Below are positions 11,496-22,614 of a stretch of 64,000 nt of DNA, in pieces. How positions within the stretch are numbered: the first letter of the stretch is position 1; every line of letters begins with the position of its first letter. The position numbers were made by a program, and so were the translations under genes. This DNA comes from Siphonodentalium dalli. Lineage: Eukaryota; Mollusca; Scaphopoda; Gadilida; Siphonodentaliidae. The DNA lies in the NCBI GenBank assembly GCA_032622095.1, contig CP136063.1:179901956-179965955 (forward strand). The letters run 5' to 3'. The notes beneath the pieces were generated by a model. That model had not been told where the DNA came from, ran no database searches, and saw only the letters and a list, made by a program, of their open reading frames with translations.

Positions 11496-11744
11496 GAAAC
11501 CAATGTCAGAAATGGTAACGCGCTCAAGATCATATATTATATACCCATGATTGTAATTATAGAATATAAAATATATTGGTTTTGCGAATGACCAACTCAG
11601 AATTTCGTTAAAATAACAATAACAACCAGCACCTAATTAACGAACCGGTGGCCGACTCGGTCGTCTCCGACAACAACCCCCAGTGGGCTGCAGAACGAAA
11701 AATGTCTATAAAAGTTGAAATATAAGACTTACAAATGATCTTTT
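11496..11744. other. Spacer before Penelope-like element
   Basis: No gene. It contains a GC-rich patch near 11640-11690 with CCGGTGGCCGACTCGGTCG. Part of this could be the far (3') end of the Penelope-associated repeat, but no second copy exists to test that. Confidence 0.4.
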
Positions 11745-11955
11745 TCATTTCTTTTATTTGTAATTGGCATAGCTTATCACACACAAAAATCAACATTATT
11801 GACATAATGTTAACGACAATAAACGAAATTGAAATTACCAACTATACCTTTTACCGGACTCGGCCTCCGGTCACAGTTCGACTTTTAATCCTCCCAAAAA
11901 TTCCCATTCTATAAATAAAACACCCATGCGCCCAGGCGAAACACGAATCTCTACA

Positions 11956-12374
11956 TTAGTATACACGCGGAGCGCGCGTAATAAAATCTGTAGTATCGTC
12001 AGTCTTGATGCCGAGTGTCTGTTGAATTAATCCAGTCACAATTTTGATGGAACTTCTTGCTGTTGTATTTTTTAAGAATATCCACGGATGGGATTGCGAA
12101 ATTAATGGCGGATTCGAAAGGATCAAAACACCCTTGTCTGATTCTCCGGTTAGAACCTGTCCAACGTTGTTCATCCCGGTTATTAACTGAATGAATTTGT
12201 CTCCAAGCAGACGATATCCTGCATTCCAAAATTCCATCGTCTGGTTGGAATAACGCATCTGAGGTGTAGTCCGCAAAGAATACCATTTGACTGTCTCCTT
12301 GAAAACTCTGAAGGCCAGATTGTCAAGGAAGAATTTTTCATCCGAAACAATTCTGAAAAAGTCCAAGATGCCAT
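11956..12374 (-). pseudogene. Unrecognised coding remnant in repeat copy B
   Basis: A 136-codon minus-strand ORF starts MDFFRIVSDEKFFLDN and includes EFWNAGYRLLGDKFIQLITG and NVGQVLTGESDKG. Directly after that point the alternative frame reads CFDPFESAINFAIPSVDILK and continues to about 11999. The two halves look like one protein broken by a single frameshift. The end of the first frame (ITRAPRVY, then stop) lies at the point where, in the 15.04-kb partial copy, the Penelope N-terminal segment begins in a different frame. It may be an upstream ORF or N-terminal domain of the Penelope unit. I do not recognise the family. Confidence 0.5.
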
Positions 12375-12691
12375 ATAAACAGTTATTATTTTCTTAATGC
12401 ATCTGACACAGGCACTGATATGTTCACATGACCTTCATTATTTGGATAGTTAAATTGAAGTGACCTATTTGCCCTTAGTAGTTTTCGTCGTCCACCAGGC
12501 AGAGCCTACCTCGGTGCAAATGTAGCATTCAACGTTGGACATTCAGATCCTTCAGGGGTGTCCGCTGATATATTAGCCACTGGAGAATGTGTTCTTCTTT
12601 TCTGTGTCCACTGATGGGTTCGTTTTCGTTTCAGCCCTTGCCAAGCTCTGAGGAAGAAAAATAGTTCACACATAAAGCATTAAGCACGGTC

Positions 12692-12696
<5 letters not shown>
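12375..12696. other. Non-coding part of repeat copy B
   Basis: Matches about 15731-16052 of copy A with few differences. No ORF of note. In element orientation this is the segment right after the (TC)n tract, so it would be the 5'-most part of a unit. Confidence 0.6.

Positions 12697-12768
<72 letters not shown>
12697..12768. repeat. (AG)n microsatellite
   Basis: An uninterrupted AG run of about 72 bases at the junction between the Penelope coding part and downstream repeat B. The same motif follows repeat A at 16053. Confidence 0.98.
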
Positions 12769-12771
<3 letters not shown>

Positions 12772-12789
12772 TAAATACTGCGTGTTTAA

Positions 12790-13650
12790 TCAAGGTCTGA
12801 GTCTAGATCGAACGAGCATATCTCTCAAACTGGGATTTTTCTTGTAGGCAATAATAACCCGTTTGTCGAGAGGCTCGGTCAATTTAGTGTTTAATAATGC
12901 AAAGTTTTTTCTGAAAATGTTTGCGATTTCAACATTTCTACGATTGTAGATAAGAGGAAAGCACAAGAAATTTCGAGAAATACCTTTGTAGTCAATGTTA
13001 AGTCCGAACGGAAGATATGTTTTAAGTACGCCCATCCAATGATTTTCGCGTTCTAGGCGTATTGAATCGGTTTGGTCTTCGTCGGCTAGAATTGGTGTCT
13101 GTTCTATTGGCTGAAAGCTGAAATGGGATTTAATGTCATGATTAGATGAGTTGAAATGATCGGAAATTTGCATGTCGATTTTTTTGCGAACACTTGAAAG
13201 ATGATTAGACATTCTAACTTTGAGAGAGGTTTTTGTTTGTCCAACATATTGTATACGGCATCTTTTGCATGTGATTAAGTAAATTACATTTTTAGAATCA
13301 CAATTAAGTTTGCTATGCATTTGATACGATTTGCATGTTTGTTCGCTGGTGAAAGTGTTACTAGTTTTGATATATCCCATTGTATTGATGTAACATCGTT
13401 TTTTGTGACAAAATGAGGCTGAACCATTACCCAACACCGGCCGATTATGCCGTATCCTTGTTGGCTCAGTCGATGTTGGGTCATGGCGTAACGATTCCAA
13501 TTCTCTGAGAGTTTCGGACTTTACTTGGCACAGTAATCTACTAGAGTAGCTGCGCGATCGTAAAGCCTGGAACAGCACTGAACAAGCTTGATTTAGGTCG
13601 CTTCTGTTCGTGCAGTTCCGGTGGTATCGAATGATTTGAGATTTAATCAA
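12790..13650 (-). pseudogene. Penelope-like element: GIY-YIG endonuclease part
   Basis: 286 codons on the minus strand. The N-terminal part (IKSQIIRYHRNCTN, FQALRSRSYSSRLL) is the linker that follows the RT in Penelope-like proteins. Next come a Cys-rich segment (CHKKRC...) and the endonuclease core NVIYLITCKRCRIQYVGQT with RMSNHLS and DHFNSSNHD, then a distal Glu-containing segment (RLERENHWMGVLKTYLPFGL). GIY-YIG nucleases of this group nick target DNA for priming. The first usable codon is TTG, not ATG, and the frame overlaps the end of the RT fragment by four bases. That is a frameshift scar, apparently with several codons lost after LLHRKSF, rather than a true start. Confidence 0.88.
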
Positions 13651-14816
13651 TCCAGGAAAGATTTACGATGAAGAAGCTGGTGAGAGTCCGTTGGTTTCGT
13701 AAAAAGTTTTGTATCTAAAATGTTGCATGATGTAAATTGTGGGCCCTTAAATATTGTTAAATCAAGGAAATCAATGCTGGTTTGCGATATTGATTCTTTG
13801 AGTTTGATTGATTCATCATGACTGTTCAAGATGTCCAAGAACACCCTAAACTCATCCAGACCATGAGTCCAAATGATAAATATGTCGTCCAAGAATCTAT
13901 AATAGGCTAATGGTTGTTTGTCAGATTTGGCTAGGGCGCCTTTCTCCCACTCTGCAACAAAAATTGAGGCAAAATTAGGACTAAACTTCTTGCCCATACT
14001 GCAGCCGGAGACCTGTAAATAATATCGTCCATTAAATTCAAAGTCATTCCCTTTAAGAGAAAGTTCTAATAATTGAAGTAGTTCATCTCCAGATCTATGA
14101 GGATCATGGTGGAAATCAAATGCATTCTTAATTGACTTTAATCCGGCATCGATTCCAATATTTGTATACATAGATTCCACGTCGAGACTAATTAGGTAAG
14201 CAGAAGATGGAACTTCAATTTTCGACAATTTAATGAGGAAGTCCTCCGTGTCTTTTAGATAGTTCGGATGGCGGGTAGCAATTAGTTTCAAATAGAAATC
14301 AATAAACTCCGAAATGTGGTACGACTCCGAGCCCACGTCACTGGTGATGGGGCGTCCGGGTGGTGTGTATGGATTAGTCCAACAGCTCAAAGGTTTATGT
14401 ATTTTAGGTAGCAAATAAAATGTCCTATTATTGGATTCAGGTTTTGCAATTAGATACTGAACATATTTTTTCTTTAAAACGTCCTGGTCCAGCAAGCTTT
14501 TGAGAATGAGATTGCATTTTAAAACATTGGATTTCCAAATTGGCTCATCCAATGGTTTGTAATATTTAGTGTTGCTTAATTGGCGCGTCGCTTCTAGAAT
14601 GTAATTTTCTTTAGACATGATGACGAGCGAGCTGCCTTTGTCACAAGGTTTGATTACAATGTTTTTATTGCTGCGAAGGGTTTTTAGTGCAGTTCTTTCA
14701 ACTTTAGTGAGGTTATCCTCGTTGTGAAATTTTGGTAAATTTGTAATGTCGGTTTTGACTAAGCCAGCGACCTCGGGAATTGATTTGTCAATCTGGCGAT
14801 CAGTGGGGGTCCACAT
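13647..14816 (-). pseudogene. Penelope-like element: reverse transcriptase part
   Basis: 389 codons, minus strand. The RT is of the Penelope type. Visible motifs in order: WTPTDRQIDKSIPEV (N-terminal region), NIVIKPCDKGSSLVIM, YLLPKIHKP, GRPITSDVGS, YLISLDVESMYTNI (first catalytic Asp), GCSMGKKFSPNFASIFVAEWE, the catalytic YRFLDDIFIIW, and SIDFLDLTIFKG with KPTDSHQLLHRKSF near the end. It stops at 13647 by a frameshift and re-enters as the GIY-YIG fragment. Upstream, the frame is also broken near 14845, where a separate fragment carries the N-terminus. All catalytic RT residues are present. Confidence 0.92.
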
Positions 14817-14839
14817 CGAAGGTTCTTTAAATTGATCTT

Positions 14840-15058
14840 TTAAACCTGTCGAATTGCGAAAGAATCAGCCATAGCTGTTACTTCCCTAAATTGCATGCTT
14901 GCTGGACCGCCGTTCATTTCCATGGCATACATAGAGTCTGGTAAAACTAATGTTCCATCCTCCGTCTCAACCACATGTGGTGTTTCTTTGAGATCGGGTG
15001 GGGTGGGAACAAAGGTTATACCATACCTAAGTATTGATTTCTCTACATTAGTATACAC
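14840..15058 (-). pseudogene. Penelope-like element: N-terminal fragment
   Basis: A 72-codon minus-strand fragment containing SILRYGITFVPTPPDLKE, similar to the '..G..F.PTP' segment found before the RT in Penelope-like proteins. It ends about 25 bases before the main RT frame; sequence in between reads LKDQFKEPSMWTP in the RT frame, so a frameshift near 14845 separates the two. Its first codons (MYTNVEKS) are read from the border of the 90-bp partial repeat copy. Confidence 0.7.
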
Positions 15059-15129
15059 GCGGAGCGCGCGTAATAAAATCTGTAGTATCGTCAGTCTTGA
15101 TGCCGAGTGTCTGTTGAATTAATCCAGTC
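15040..15129 (-). repeat. Third, partial copy (90 bp) of Penelope flanking repeat
   Basis: The block containing ACACGCGGAGCGCGCGTAAT occurs at about 11956, 15054 and 15349. The middle copy is only ~90 bp and runs directly into the Penelope N-terminal coding fragment. It probably shows the original junction between upstream sequence and ORF. Confidence 0.9.
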
Positions 15130-16060
15130 ATTTCTTTTATTTGTAATTGGCATAGCTTATCACACACAAAAATCAACATTATTGACATAATGTTAACGAC
15201 AATAAACGAAATTGAAATTCCCAACTACACCTTTTACCGGACTCGGCCTCCGGTCGCAGTTCGACTTTTAATCCTCCCAAAAATTCCCATTCTATAAATA
15301 AAACACCCATGCGCCCAGGCGAAACACGAATCTCTACATTAGTATACACGCGGAGCGCGCGTAATAAAATCTGTAGTATCGTCAGTCTTGATGCCGAGTG
15401 TCTGTTGAATTAATCCAGTCACAATTTTGATGGAACTTCTTGCTGTTGTATTTTTTAAGAATATCCACGGATGGGATTGCGAAATTAATGGCGGATTCAA
15501 AAGGATCAAAACACCCTTGTCTGATTCTCCGGTTAGAACCTGTCCAACGTTGTTCATCCCGGTTATTAACTGAATGAATTTGTCTCCAAGCAGACGATAT
15601 CCTGCATTCCAAAATTCCATCGTCTGGTTGGAATAATACCATTTGACTGTCTCCTTGAAAACTCTGAAGGCCAGATTGTCAAGGAAGAATTTTTCATCCG
15701 AAACAATTCTGAAAAAGTCCAAGATGCCCTATAAACAGTTATTATTTTCTTAATGCATCTGACACAGGCAGTGATATGTTCACATGACTTTCATTATTTG
15801 GATAGTTAAATTGAAGTGACCTATTTGCCCTTAGTAGTTTTCGTCGTCCACCAGGCAGAGCCTACCTCGGTGCAAATTTAGCATTCAACGTTGGACATTC
15901 AGATCCTTCAGGGGTGTCCGCTGATATATTAGCCACTGGAGAATGTGTTCTTCTTTTCTGTGTCCACTGATGGGTTCGTTTTCGTTTCAGCCCTTGCCAA
16001 GCTCTGAGGAAGAAAAATAGTTCACACATAAAGCATTAAGCACGATCAAAACAGAGAGAG
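15128..16060 (-). repeat. Penelope flanking repeat, copy A (upstream)
   Basis: Nearly identical to 11745-12706, apart from a 27-bp deletion (in-frame for the coding remnant) near 15632 and scattered substitutions. With copy B it brackets the RT/GIY-YIG region as a direct repeat. Confidence 0.9.
15339..15730 (-). pseudogene. Unrecognised coding remnant in repeat copy A
   Basis: Counterpart of the remnant in copy B: 127 codons because of the 9-codon deletion. The switch to the frame encoding GCFDPFESAINFAIPS occurs at the same place. Since both copies share the frameshift, it predates the duplication that made A and B. Confidence 0.5.
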
Positions 16061-16064
16061 AGAG

Positions 16065-16100
<36 letters not shown>
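16053..16100. repeat. (AG)n/(AT)n compound microsatellite
   Basis: AG run 16053-16068 followed by AT run 16069-16100. It marks the outer border of the Penelope-like unit. Confidence 0.97.
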
Positions 16101-16103
<3 letters not shown>

Positions 16104-16780
16104 CGCGGAAGCCACATTAGGGAGACATTTGTGTGTAAATAACCCACATTAGGGCGACTTTTACATTAGGGCGACTTTTTGTGTGTCCCCCTAATGTTTA
16201 GCGTGTTTTTTAAGTGAATTTAACATGCAAATTTATATATTTTTCCTGTCATGTGTGATCTCTGTGACACTATTATTCACCAACTGTCGATAGTTTTTGC
16301 GCGGAATGAATATTTTAATAGATATATGCAATTAAATTATCGGTAGTGTATATCTGACAGTGTTACAGACCGACATTAGGGGGACCTGGTTTTATTGTGA
16401 TAAATACTGTTAATTTGGGAATATGTTTGCATGACGAAGACTGATTATGGGTTATATCTTATAATTAAAACCGCTTACTCAATATCAACTTTTAAAATTC
16501 AAAATCCTGAGATATATTTCGATTTACGTATTTTGCGGTGATATTTTCTACGACACAGGAGATATAGAATTACATCTGAATAAACCATGCATTAAGTAGA
16601 CAACCACATTGGTCAGTTACTAATGAGATTTGATATATGGGTAATTTGGCCCGGAAAATATTATTAGATAGGTCCCATTGACATTAGATGTCCTAAAGGG
16701 GCAATAACAACGCATTTAACTAACTAATTGATTATAGACCAAAAATGGTTGCAATCTGGTCGGTGTAAGTTTAAACACGG
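16101..16780. repeat. Region with repeated CATTAGGG(A/C/G)GAC motifs
   Basis: CATTAGGGAGAC or CATTAGGGCGAC occurs near 16115, 16152, 16167 and, with GGG, near 16374. The complement CCCCCTAATG lies near 16187. The same motif recurs in the 33-48 kb satellite and at 48.1 kb. This looks like the end of a non-autonomous element, but no complete element could be delimited. No coding sequence. Confidence 0.45.
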
Positions 16781-17790
16781 GGATGACCCATATAGTGTGG
16801 TATAGATGCCGTTGACCTCAGACGCCTTTAAGGGTCAAATTTGAGCAATAAAGAGCGTTCTTTATAAGTTTAAAGTATTTGTAGGAAAATTGGTACAAAT
16901 GAACCACCAACTTGATGAATGTCACGCGATAGGCATCTTCGACCCAAGATGACTTACATGGGTATATAATCAATAAAGAGCGTTTATCATTATTCCAGAA
17001 GATATGTGAGAAAATTGGTGACAAAAGTCGAATGACGCAGGGCATGTCAAGGGAATGGGTTTGTTGACCTCAAATTATTTAAAGATGCACTAATAATAAG
17101 AAATTAAAAGATAAATGTAACTTTATCCGGATGCCGCTGATCTCAGACGATTTTAATGGACAAATGTGAGCAATAAAGAGCGTTAGTTATAGGCTCAAAG
17201 TATATGTAGGGAAACTGGTACAGATGAATCACCCGACCAGGTGGTTGTCACGCGATATGCGTCTTTGACCTCAGATGACTTACATGGTCATATAATCAAT
17301 AAAGAGCGTTTATTTTCATTCCTGAAGATGAGTGGGGAAAATTTGTGACAAAACTGGAATGACGCAGGGCGTGTCAAAGGATTGGGTGTGTTGACCTCAC
17401 ACGATTTAAAGATGCACTAATAATTAGCAATTAAAAGAAAAAAATTAACTCTATCCGGATGACGTTGATCTCAGACGACTTTAGTGGGCAAATGCGAGCA
17501 ATGAAGGCATTCGCTATAGGCTCAAAGTATATGAAGAAAAATTGGTACAGATGAATCACCCGACCAGGTGATTTCACGTGATAGGCGTCTTTGACCTCAG
17601 ATGATTTCATTGATATACAATCATTAAAGAGCGTTTATTATTATTTCATGGAGATATGTGGAGAAATTGATGCAAAAAAGTGACATGACGCAGGGAATGT
17701 CACGGGATTGGTTTTGTTTACCTATAATGGTTTTGAAGAGGCACTAATAATCAGCAGTTAAGAGATAGTTTAACTTTGGCTTCGAACAGC
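16780..17790. repeat. Three tandem copies of a ~326 bp repeat
   Basis: Anchors GTTGACCTCAGACG (16811), GCTGATCTCAGACG (17137) and GTTGATCTCAGACG (17464) are 326-327 bases apart, and the intervening sequence aligns throughout. Each unit carries two AATAAAGAGCGTT-type motifs about 140-150 bases apart and a GACGCAGGG...GTCA block. Moderately diverged. The motif is shared with the TTAA MITE family. Confidence 0.85.
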
Positions 17791-20037
17791 TGGGTTCTGT
17801 TAAATTACAAGAATCGGGGAGGGCTAAATTTGCATTCGTTATGGTGATTGATACATGACGGTACACATGCGTGGTGGGATACATACTGTGAGCGTATCCA
17901 TCAAAGCAGTCGTGAACGGGGTCGACCGATGACACGTCATAGACGGTTACGCATTCCAAAAAACGCTTAGCCTACATTTCGGCTAGATTAGTTAAAACTT
18001 CAATGACTGTTCACTATAGCAAGTCAACATGATTGGGAGAGGGGTATTGTTAGAATGGATGCGCCACGGTATAGTCTAGAAGTCAAGATGTGTCAACCAC
18101 AGTATACAAGGCCCGTGGTGTTTTCAAAACCACGCGTGGCCAACATTTTAACACGGAAAAAACACGGAAAAATCGCACGTGGTCTTAGCGTCAATGAATA
18201 CAGAATTGTCAGATAAAATCTTTTATAATAAAAAACAATTTCATATATTGAATTATATATATATATCATATTTGTTTATCTGTGTCTATGGCCTTTACAT
18301 CCATGTCATGTTTTGTTGTCGCATTTTATTTTAGTTGGCATTACTATTTTCTTGTGTTTGTTCATATTACATGTACGCAAATGGTTTCGGTAGTTTGTGC
18401 GGCGATATCGTGTTCTAACAAATGGGTGAAAAATTGGATATAACATTACAAAAATTCATAAGTTAAAGACATATTATGCACTTGTTCGGACGCGTGAAAC
18501 TGATTAGTTAGTATGCATGCGCTATGCCATGAGGGGATGTATGAATTCTACTAACATTGCCGAAAATCTCAAACAAATCGACCGTACCACTTCATAGAAA
18601 ACATCGTCTGAACTACTATATTATACGCTCAATTGTAAATATTTACTTCCCGATTCGGGACGCAACTATCGGCGGTAAATTAACACAAATGATTTCGCCA
18701 TCGGGGGGTCACTGTATTTAATGTATATATATAAGAATTACGGTGTGTTCTGTCAATTTGGATATAATATTTGTAAAAATAACTACTTTCAGCAAGATAT
18801 TCTCCATTTCTATTTCATCACCCTACCGGAGTGTTTCAGATCACTTTAAAGTATCGAATTTAATGTCCAAAACGTAACTAAAGTTTTAAATTTAAATTAA
18901 TTTGTTTTGAAAACTGGGATCAAAATTTATATAAATAAAATTTAGTTTTTCCAAATTTAATTTAAAATGCTCATTTTCAACAATTAATAAAATTTTCAAG
19001 AATTGTTAGTATCAAAGTAATTTCATATATATGCACATATGCATATTTTATAGCACACACAATATAACATATTTTTATGAGTAATCGCGGTATATTGGTA
19101 TCTTTACTTTCTTTGGGCCAATTTTTACAATCGACGGGTTGAATTTCGATAAAATTTCCGTTAAATAAAATGATGCTGCCAATCGCACAAAGGAATCACC
19201 ACGAGAATACCACGCAGCCAAGAACGATTATCGACGATTAACACGCATTAAGTAAAGTAATTGCCATGCAAATATAGCAGATAGACTGGGATCGACTACA
19301 GAATGGTAACTGTAGCAGTCGTGGCCAGTCCCAAATATGTAAGTAGAATGACTGCTATCTTCTGAGAAGAACCCATCGTACATGTATATCCCTGGAATTT
19401 TCTTCCTAATGTATGGACAAATTAATGCCATATCCGGTATCGGTATCTCTTTGATTTCACCTCATCACGCAAGAGGTAATAAATCAGCCAGTGCACAGAT
19501 GCCACGAACTTGTCGATGCGGCCTCGTTTGTTGTAACTCGATATAAGGTTATCAATTAGCCTGATAGAAATTTATCCTGTGTGTGTTCCAATATTGATGT
19601 CCAGCTTTATATGTATGAATAGTTTCGTAAATTCCAATCTAAAATGCAATTGTACTTGAATTGTGCCAATAGAGACCGATGGTGCTTGTATTTAAACAAT
19701 TATTGTGTAGTTTTGTGTACGGAAGTACACCAGAGCCGGTAGTAAGATTATATATATGATTGTACTGATTTGTGTAACCAGTCAGATTTGGCTCCCATTA
19801 CTCCCAAGTGTCAGAAGCTGTTAATGAATAAAATTATCTTGGAATTCAGTTTAGTAATACTGGTAAATTCATACATGGTTCACAGCATGAGACGTTTCCG
19901 TTGCGCGCGAAGCCACCTCGCGCGATTTAAATGGGACGGACTGGCCTCATTTCGGTTTAGGGAAGAGTTTAACACACCAGATGGTCTGGGCAATTTGCGA
20001 AAAATACTTGAAGATTAAGAAAGCTCCTCAAAAGTGC
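17791..20037. other. AT-rich spacer without recognised features
   Basis: More than 2 kb in which I see no gene and no repeat that can be placed in a family. Short ORFs (17744-17959 minus, 19228-19431 minus, 19770-20018 plus) show no recognisable motif. Confidence 0.5.
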
Positions 20038-20489
20038 GGGTCCGTGAAGTTGGATCGAAGTTCGAAATTCGGTGGAGATTCGCGTGAAGTTAGATTGAAG
20101 TTCGAAGTTCGAAATTCGGTGGAGATTCGACCCCCACTTTTGTTTGCCTCAAATGCCTCAAAACCTATAGATTTCGCCTTCAATATCAAGGCGCCGAAGG
20201 GAAGTGGCATTGTTTATGGCTGGATTGAGCTGAAATTTGGTATGTTTGATACTTTCCATAAGAGAATCAAGCAAACTAACGCTCAGCTTCGAGAAATTAC
20301 TCGATCTATAGGTTTGAATTTCAATCAGGGCGAATTTCGATCTGGATTGAAGTTCGAAATTCAGATTGAAATTCGACCCCCACTTTTGTTTTCCTTAAAT
20401 GCATGTTGTGTTCCAATTCGTGTTCCCCTGCTCGAATTTTGGGTCAAAAGAGATTTTTTTTCACTTTTTCTGAGATACTGCTGGACTCA

Positions 20490-22010
20490 GGGGGGGGGTC
20501 GGAAACAATTTCCAGGCACGTATGATCATTTTAATTTTTTCCGGCCTCGGGGGACCCACCCACCCAATTTCTTCCGTTTCCGGCCTTTTTTTCCAGGCAA
20601 TTTTGGACACCCACCCTTTTTTTTTCCGTTTCAGGAATTTTTTTCCGGTCAGTTTTGGATACCCACCCCCCTAAATTTGAGAAAATTATCAACTGAGCAA
20701 CCAAATAGCTGATTATCCTGCATTATCATAATTTATTGCGCGATATTTGAATAGAACAGTGCATAATGAGATAACGATACTATTCGAATTTATCATATAA
20801 ATGTCATTAATCAAGAAATGTGTCAACATAATCACATTTCAAGGGATATATAGGCAGAGTGCCAAAGTTTTTATTAACATTCATTTTCATAATATATAGT
20901 CACATGATCTAGTCACATAATCACATTTGAGTATTCTACAGAATACATGGTACCGGTACAACAAATTTCAGATTATTTGATATTTTGATATTTGCTATGT
21001 GATATACAGTAATGCCCTAATTAATTGACTCCATAACCACAGCAAAATAATGGGTAATTTTTCAGGATTTAGTTGGAAATATGGCTTGCTGTCATTCATC
21101 GGAAAGCTCTCCCCTGAAAAAAATACCCATTATTCTGCTGTGGTTATGGAGTCGTTTAATTAGTTCATTACTGTATTGCTGGAACAAATTGTTTATCAAA
21201 ACATGTGGAAATACAACTGTTCATCCCAGTTTATCCCAGTTTGAAGAATAATGCTAATACCAAACACAACCATGATATACCCGCGTGACTCTTCTTGGTG
21301 CATCTCAGAAACCAGAACTGAGGAAACATGTTATAGCGTGTAATGGCAGGCTGGTAGCCACTGCTTGAAGTAATAGGCTTCGTAATAATTGGGAATAATA
21401 TGGATGGATAGCCCAATCTCACTTCTTTTTTGCTCACGATATCAGTGACGATAAAATCTGTGTTACTGTGATCAACATTACAAGCTGATCCACATTAACT
21501 TGGAAAACAATTTGAAATTGTTCAAGCTGGCCCGGCTGGCCTTCAATTTATTTGTTAAGATTTTATGTTTTATGTTGTCAAAAGTCTATTTTATTCCATT
21601 ATTTATTATATCTTTATTTCCATGTCTCATATGGTCAAATGTGCTTTCATTTTATTGCTTATTTTCAGCTGAGTTCTGCATAGTTATTCTTATTTTGTTG
21701 TATCAGTAGATGGAATACTGATTAAATTAAATTTTCCAATAGCGCAGTTTCTAGTTCTATCAAGTTGAATTTGGGTTATTGTTGGCCATTGTGCAACTGA
21801 TCCAACTAGTGATAACCTCTATATATAGTATAGCATTACTATTAACTATATAATGACCTGTTTCTGTTCAAAACACATCAAAATAAGACTCAATAGCAGG
21901 AATGGAAAAATAATTTGGCACATGGAAAAAACAGCTTTTTGGACCCGAGAGACACCCACCCACCCACCCCATCATACGTGCCTGGAATTTTTTTCCGACC
22001 CCCCCCCCCC
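20490..22010. mobile_element. Nested element with G-run inverted ends
   Basis: The left end GGGGTCGGAAACAATTTCCAG (with a G-run before it, CACGTATGAT after it) appears inverted at 21974-22010 as ATCATACGTGCC...TTCCGACCCC. It lies within the foldback element and separates two of its modules, so it looks inserted. The interior has CCACCC-rich and T-rich tracts and a small mariner-type MITE at 21007. No coding sequence. Confidence 0.45.
21007..21173. mobile_element. Tc1/mariner-type MITE, 167 bp
   Basis: Inverted ends of ~60 bp: left CAGTAATGCCCTAATTAATT, right AATTAGTTCATTACTG, plus matching inner blocks (CCATAACCACAGCA / TGCTGTGGTTATGG). TA flanks both sides (21005-21006 and 21174-21175), the target duplication of the Tc1/mariner superfamily. 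Terminal CAGT also fits. Confidence 0.85.
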
Positions 22011-22463
22011 CTGCTGGACTTGGAAAATTTAGCCACGGCGCTGGACTTAGAAAATTTCGCCTTCAATATTAAGGTGCCGAAGGGAAGTGGCATTGTTTAT
22101 GGCTGGATTGAGCTGAAATTTGGCATGTTTGATACTTTCCATAAGAGAATCAAGCAAACTAACGCTCAGCTTCGAGAAATTACTCGATCTATAGGTTTGA
22201 ATTTCAATCTGAATTTCAATCTGGGCGAATTTCGATCTGGATTGAAGTTAGAAATTCAGATTGAAATTCGACCCCCACTTTTTTTTGTGATTTTTTTCAC
22301 TTTTTCTGAGATACTGCTGGAATTGGAAAATTTAGCCACGACGCTGGACGTAGAAAATTTGGCCTTCAATATTAAGGTGCCGAAGGGAAGTGGCATTGTT
22401 TATGGCTGGATTGAGCTGAAATTTGGCATGTTTGATACTTTCCATAAGAGAATCAAGCAAACT

Positions 22464-22614
22464 AACGCTCAGCTTCGAGAAATTACTCGATCTATAGGTT
22501 TGAATTTCAATCTGAATTTCGAACTTCAATCCAGATCGAAATTCGCCCAGATTAAAATTCAGATTGAAATTCAAACCTATAGATCGAGTAATTTCTCGAA
22601 GCTGAGCGTTAGTC
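22464..22614. repeat. Large inverted repeat (hairpin) inside foldback element
   Basis: CTAACGCTCAGCTTCGAGAA near 22464 is repeated inverted near 22595-22614. The arms (~60 bp) surround a loop rich in GAATTTC/GAAATTC. An outer pair (22298-22347 with 22611-22661) extends the symmetry. Confidence 0.8.

Larger units (their letters stand above)
11745..12706 (-). repeat. Penelope flanking repeat, copy B (downstream)
   Basis: Nearly identical to 15128-16060. Copy B retains a 27-bp stretch (about 12253-12279) that copy A lacks. The end nearest 11745 holds a ~200 bp non-coding tail with the inverted repeat ACCGGACTCGGCCTCCGGT. The rest contains the coding remnant described separately. Confidence 0.9.
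11745..16068 (-). mobile_element. Penelope-like element between two direct repeats
   Basis: Read on the minus strand: a (TC)n tract; a ~930 bp repeat (copy A, 16060-15128); a 90-bp partial third copy (15129-15040); RT and GIY-YIG coding sequence (15058-12790); a second (TC)n tract; a second ~960 bp repeat (copy B, 12706-11745). Penelope-like elements often form head-to-tail partial tandems whose flanking copies are called pseudo-LTRs. Repetition of (TC)n plus repeat upstream and downstream of the ORF fits one full unit followed by a truncated one. Frameshifts in the coding region make this copy non-functional. Confidence 0.8.

Noticed and set aside
11850-11895. Hammerhead-ribozyme-like hairpin in the Penelope flanking repeat (minus strand CTGTGACCGGA...TCCGGTAAAA)
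   Set aside because: Penelope-like elements are known to carry hammerhead ribozymes, and the stem plus neighbouring bases resemble the core. However, CTGATGA and GAAA are both altered in both copies and no plausible stem III with a cleavage site follows.
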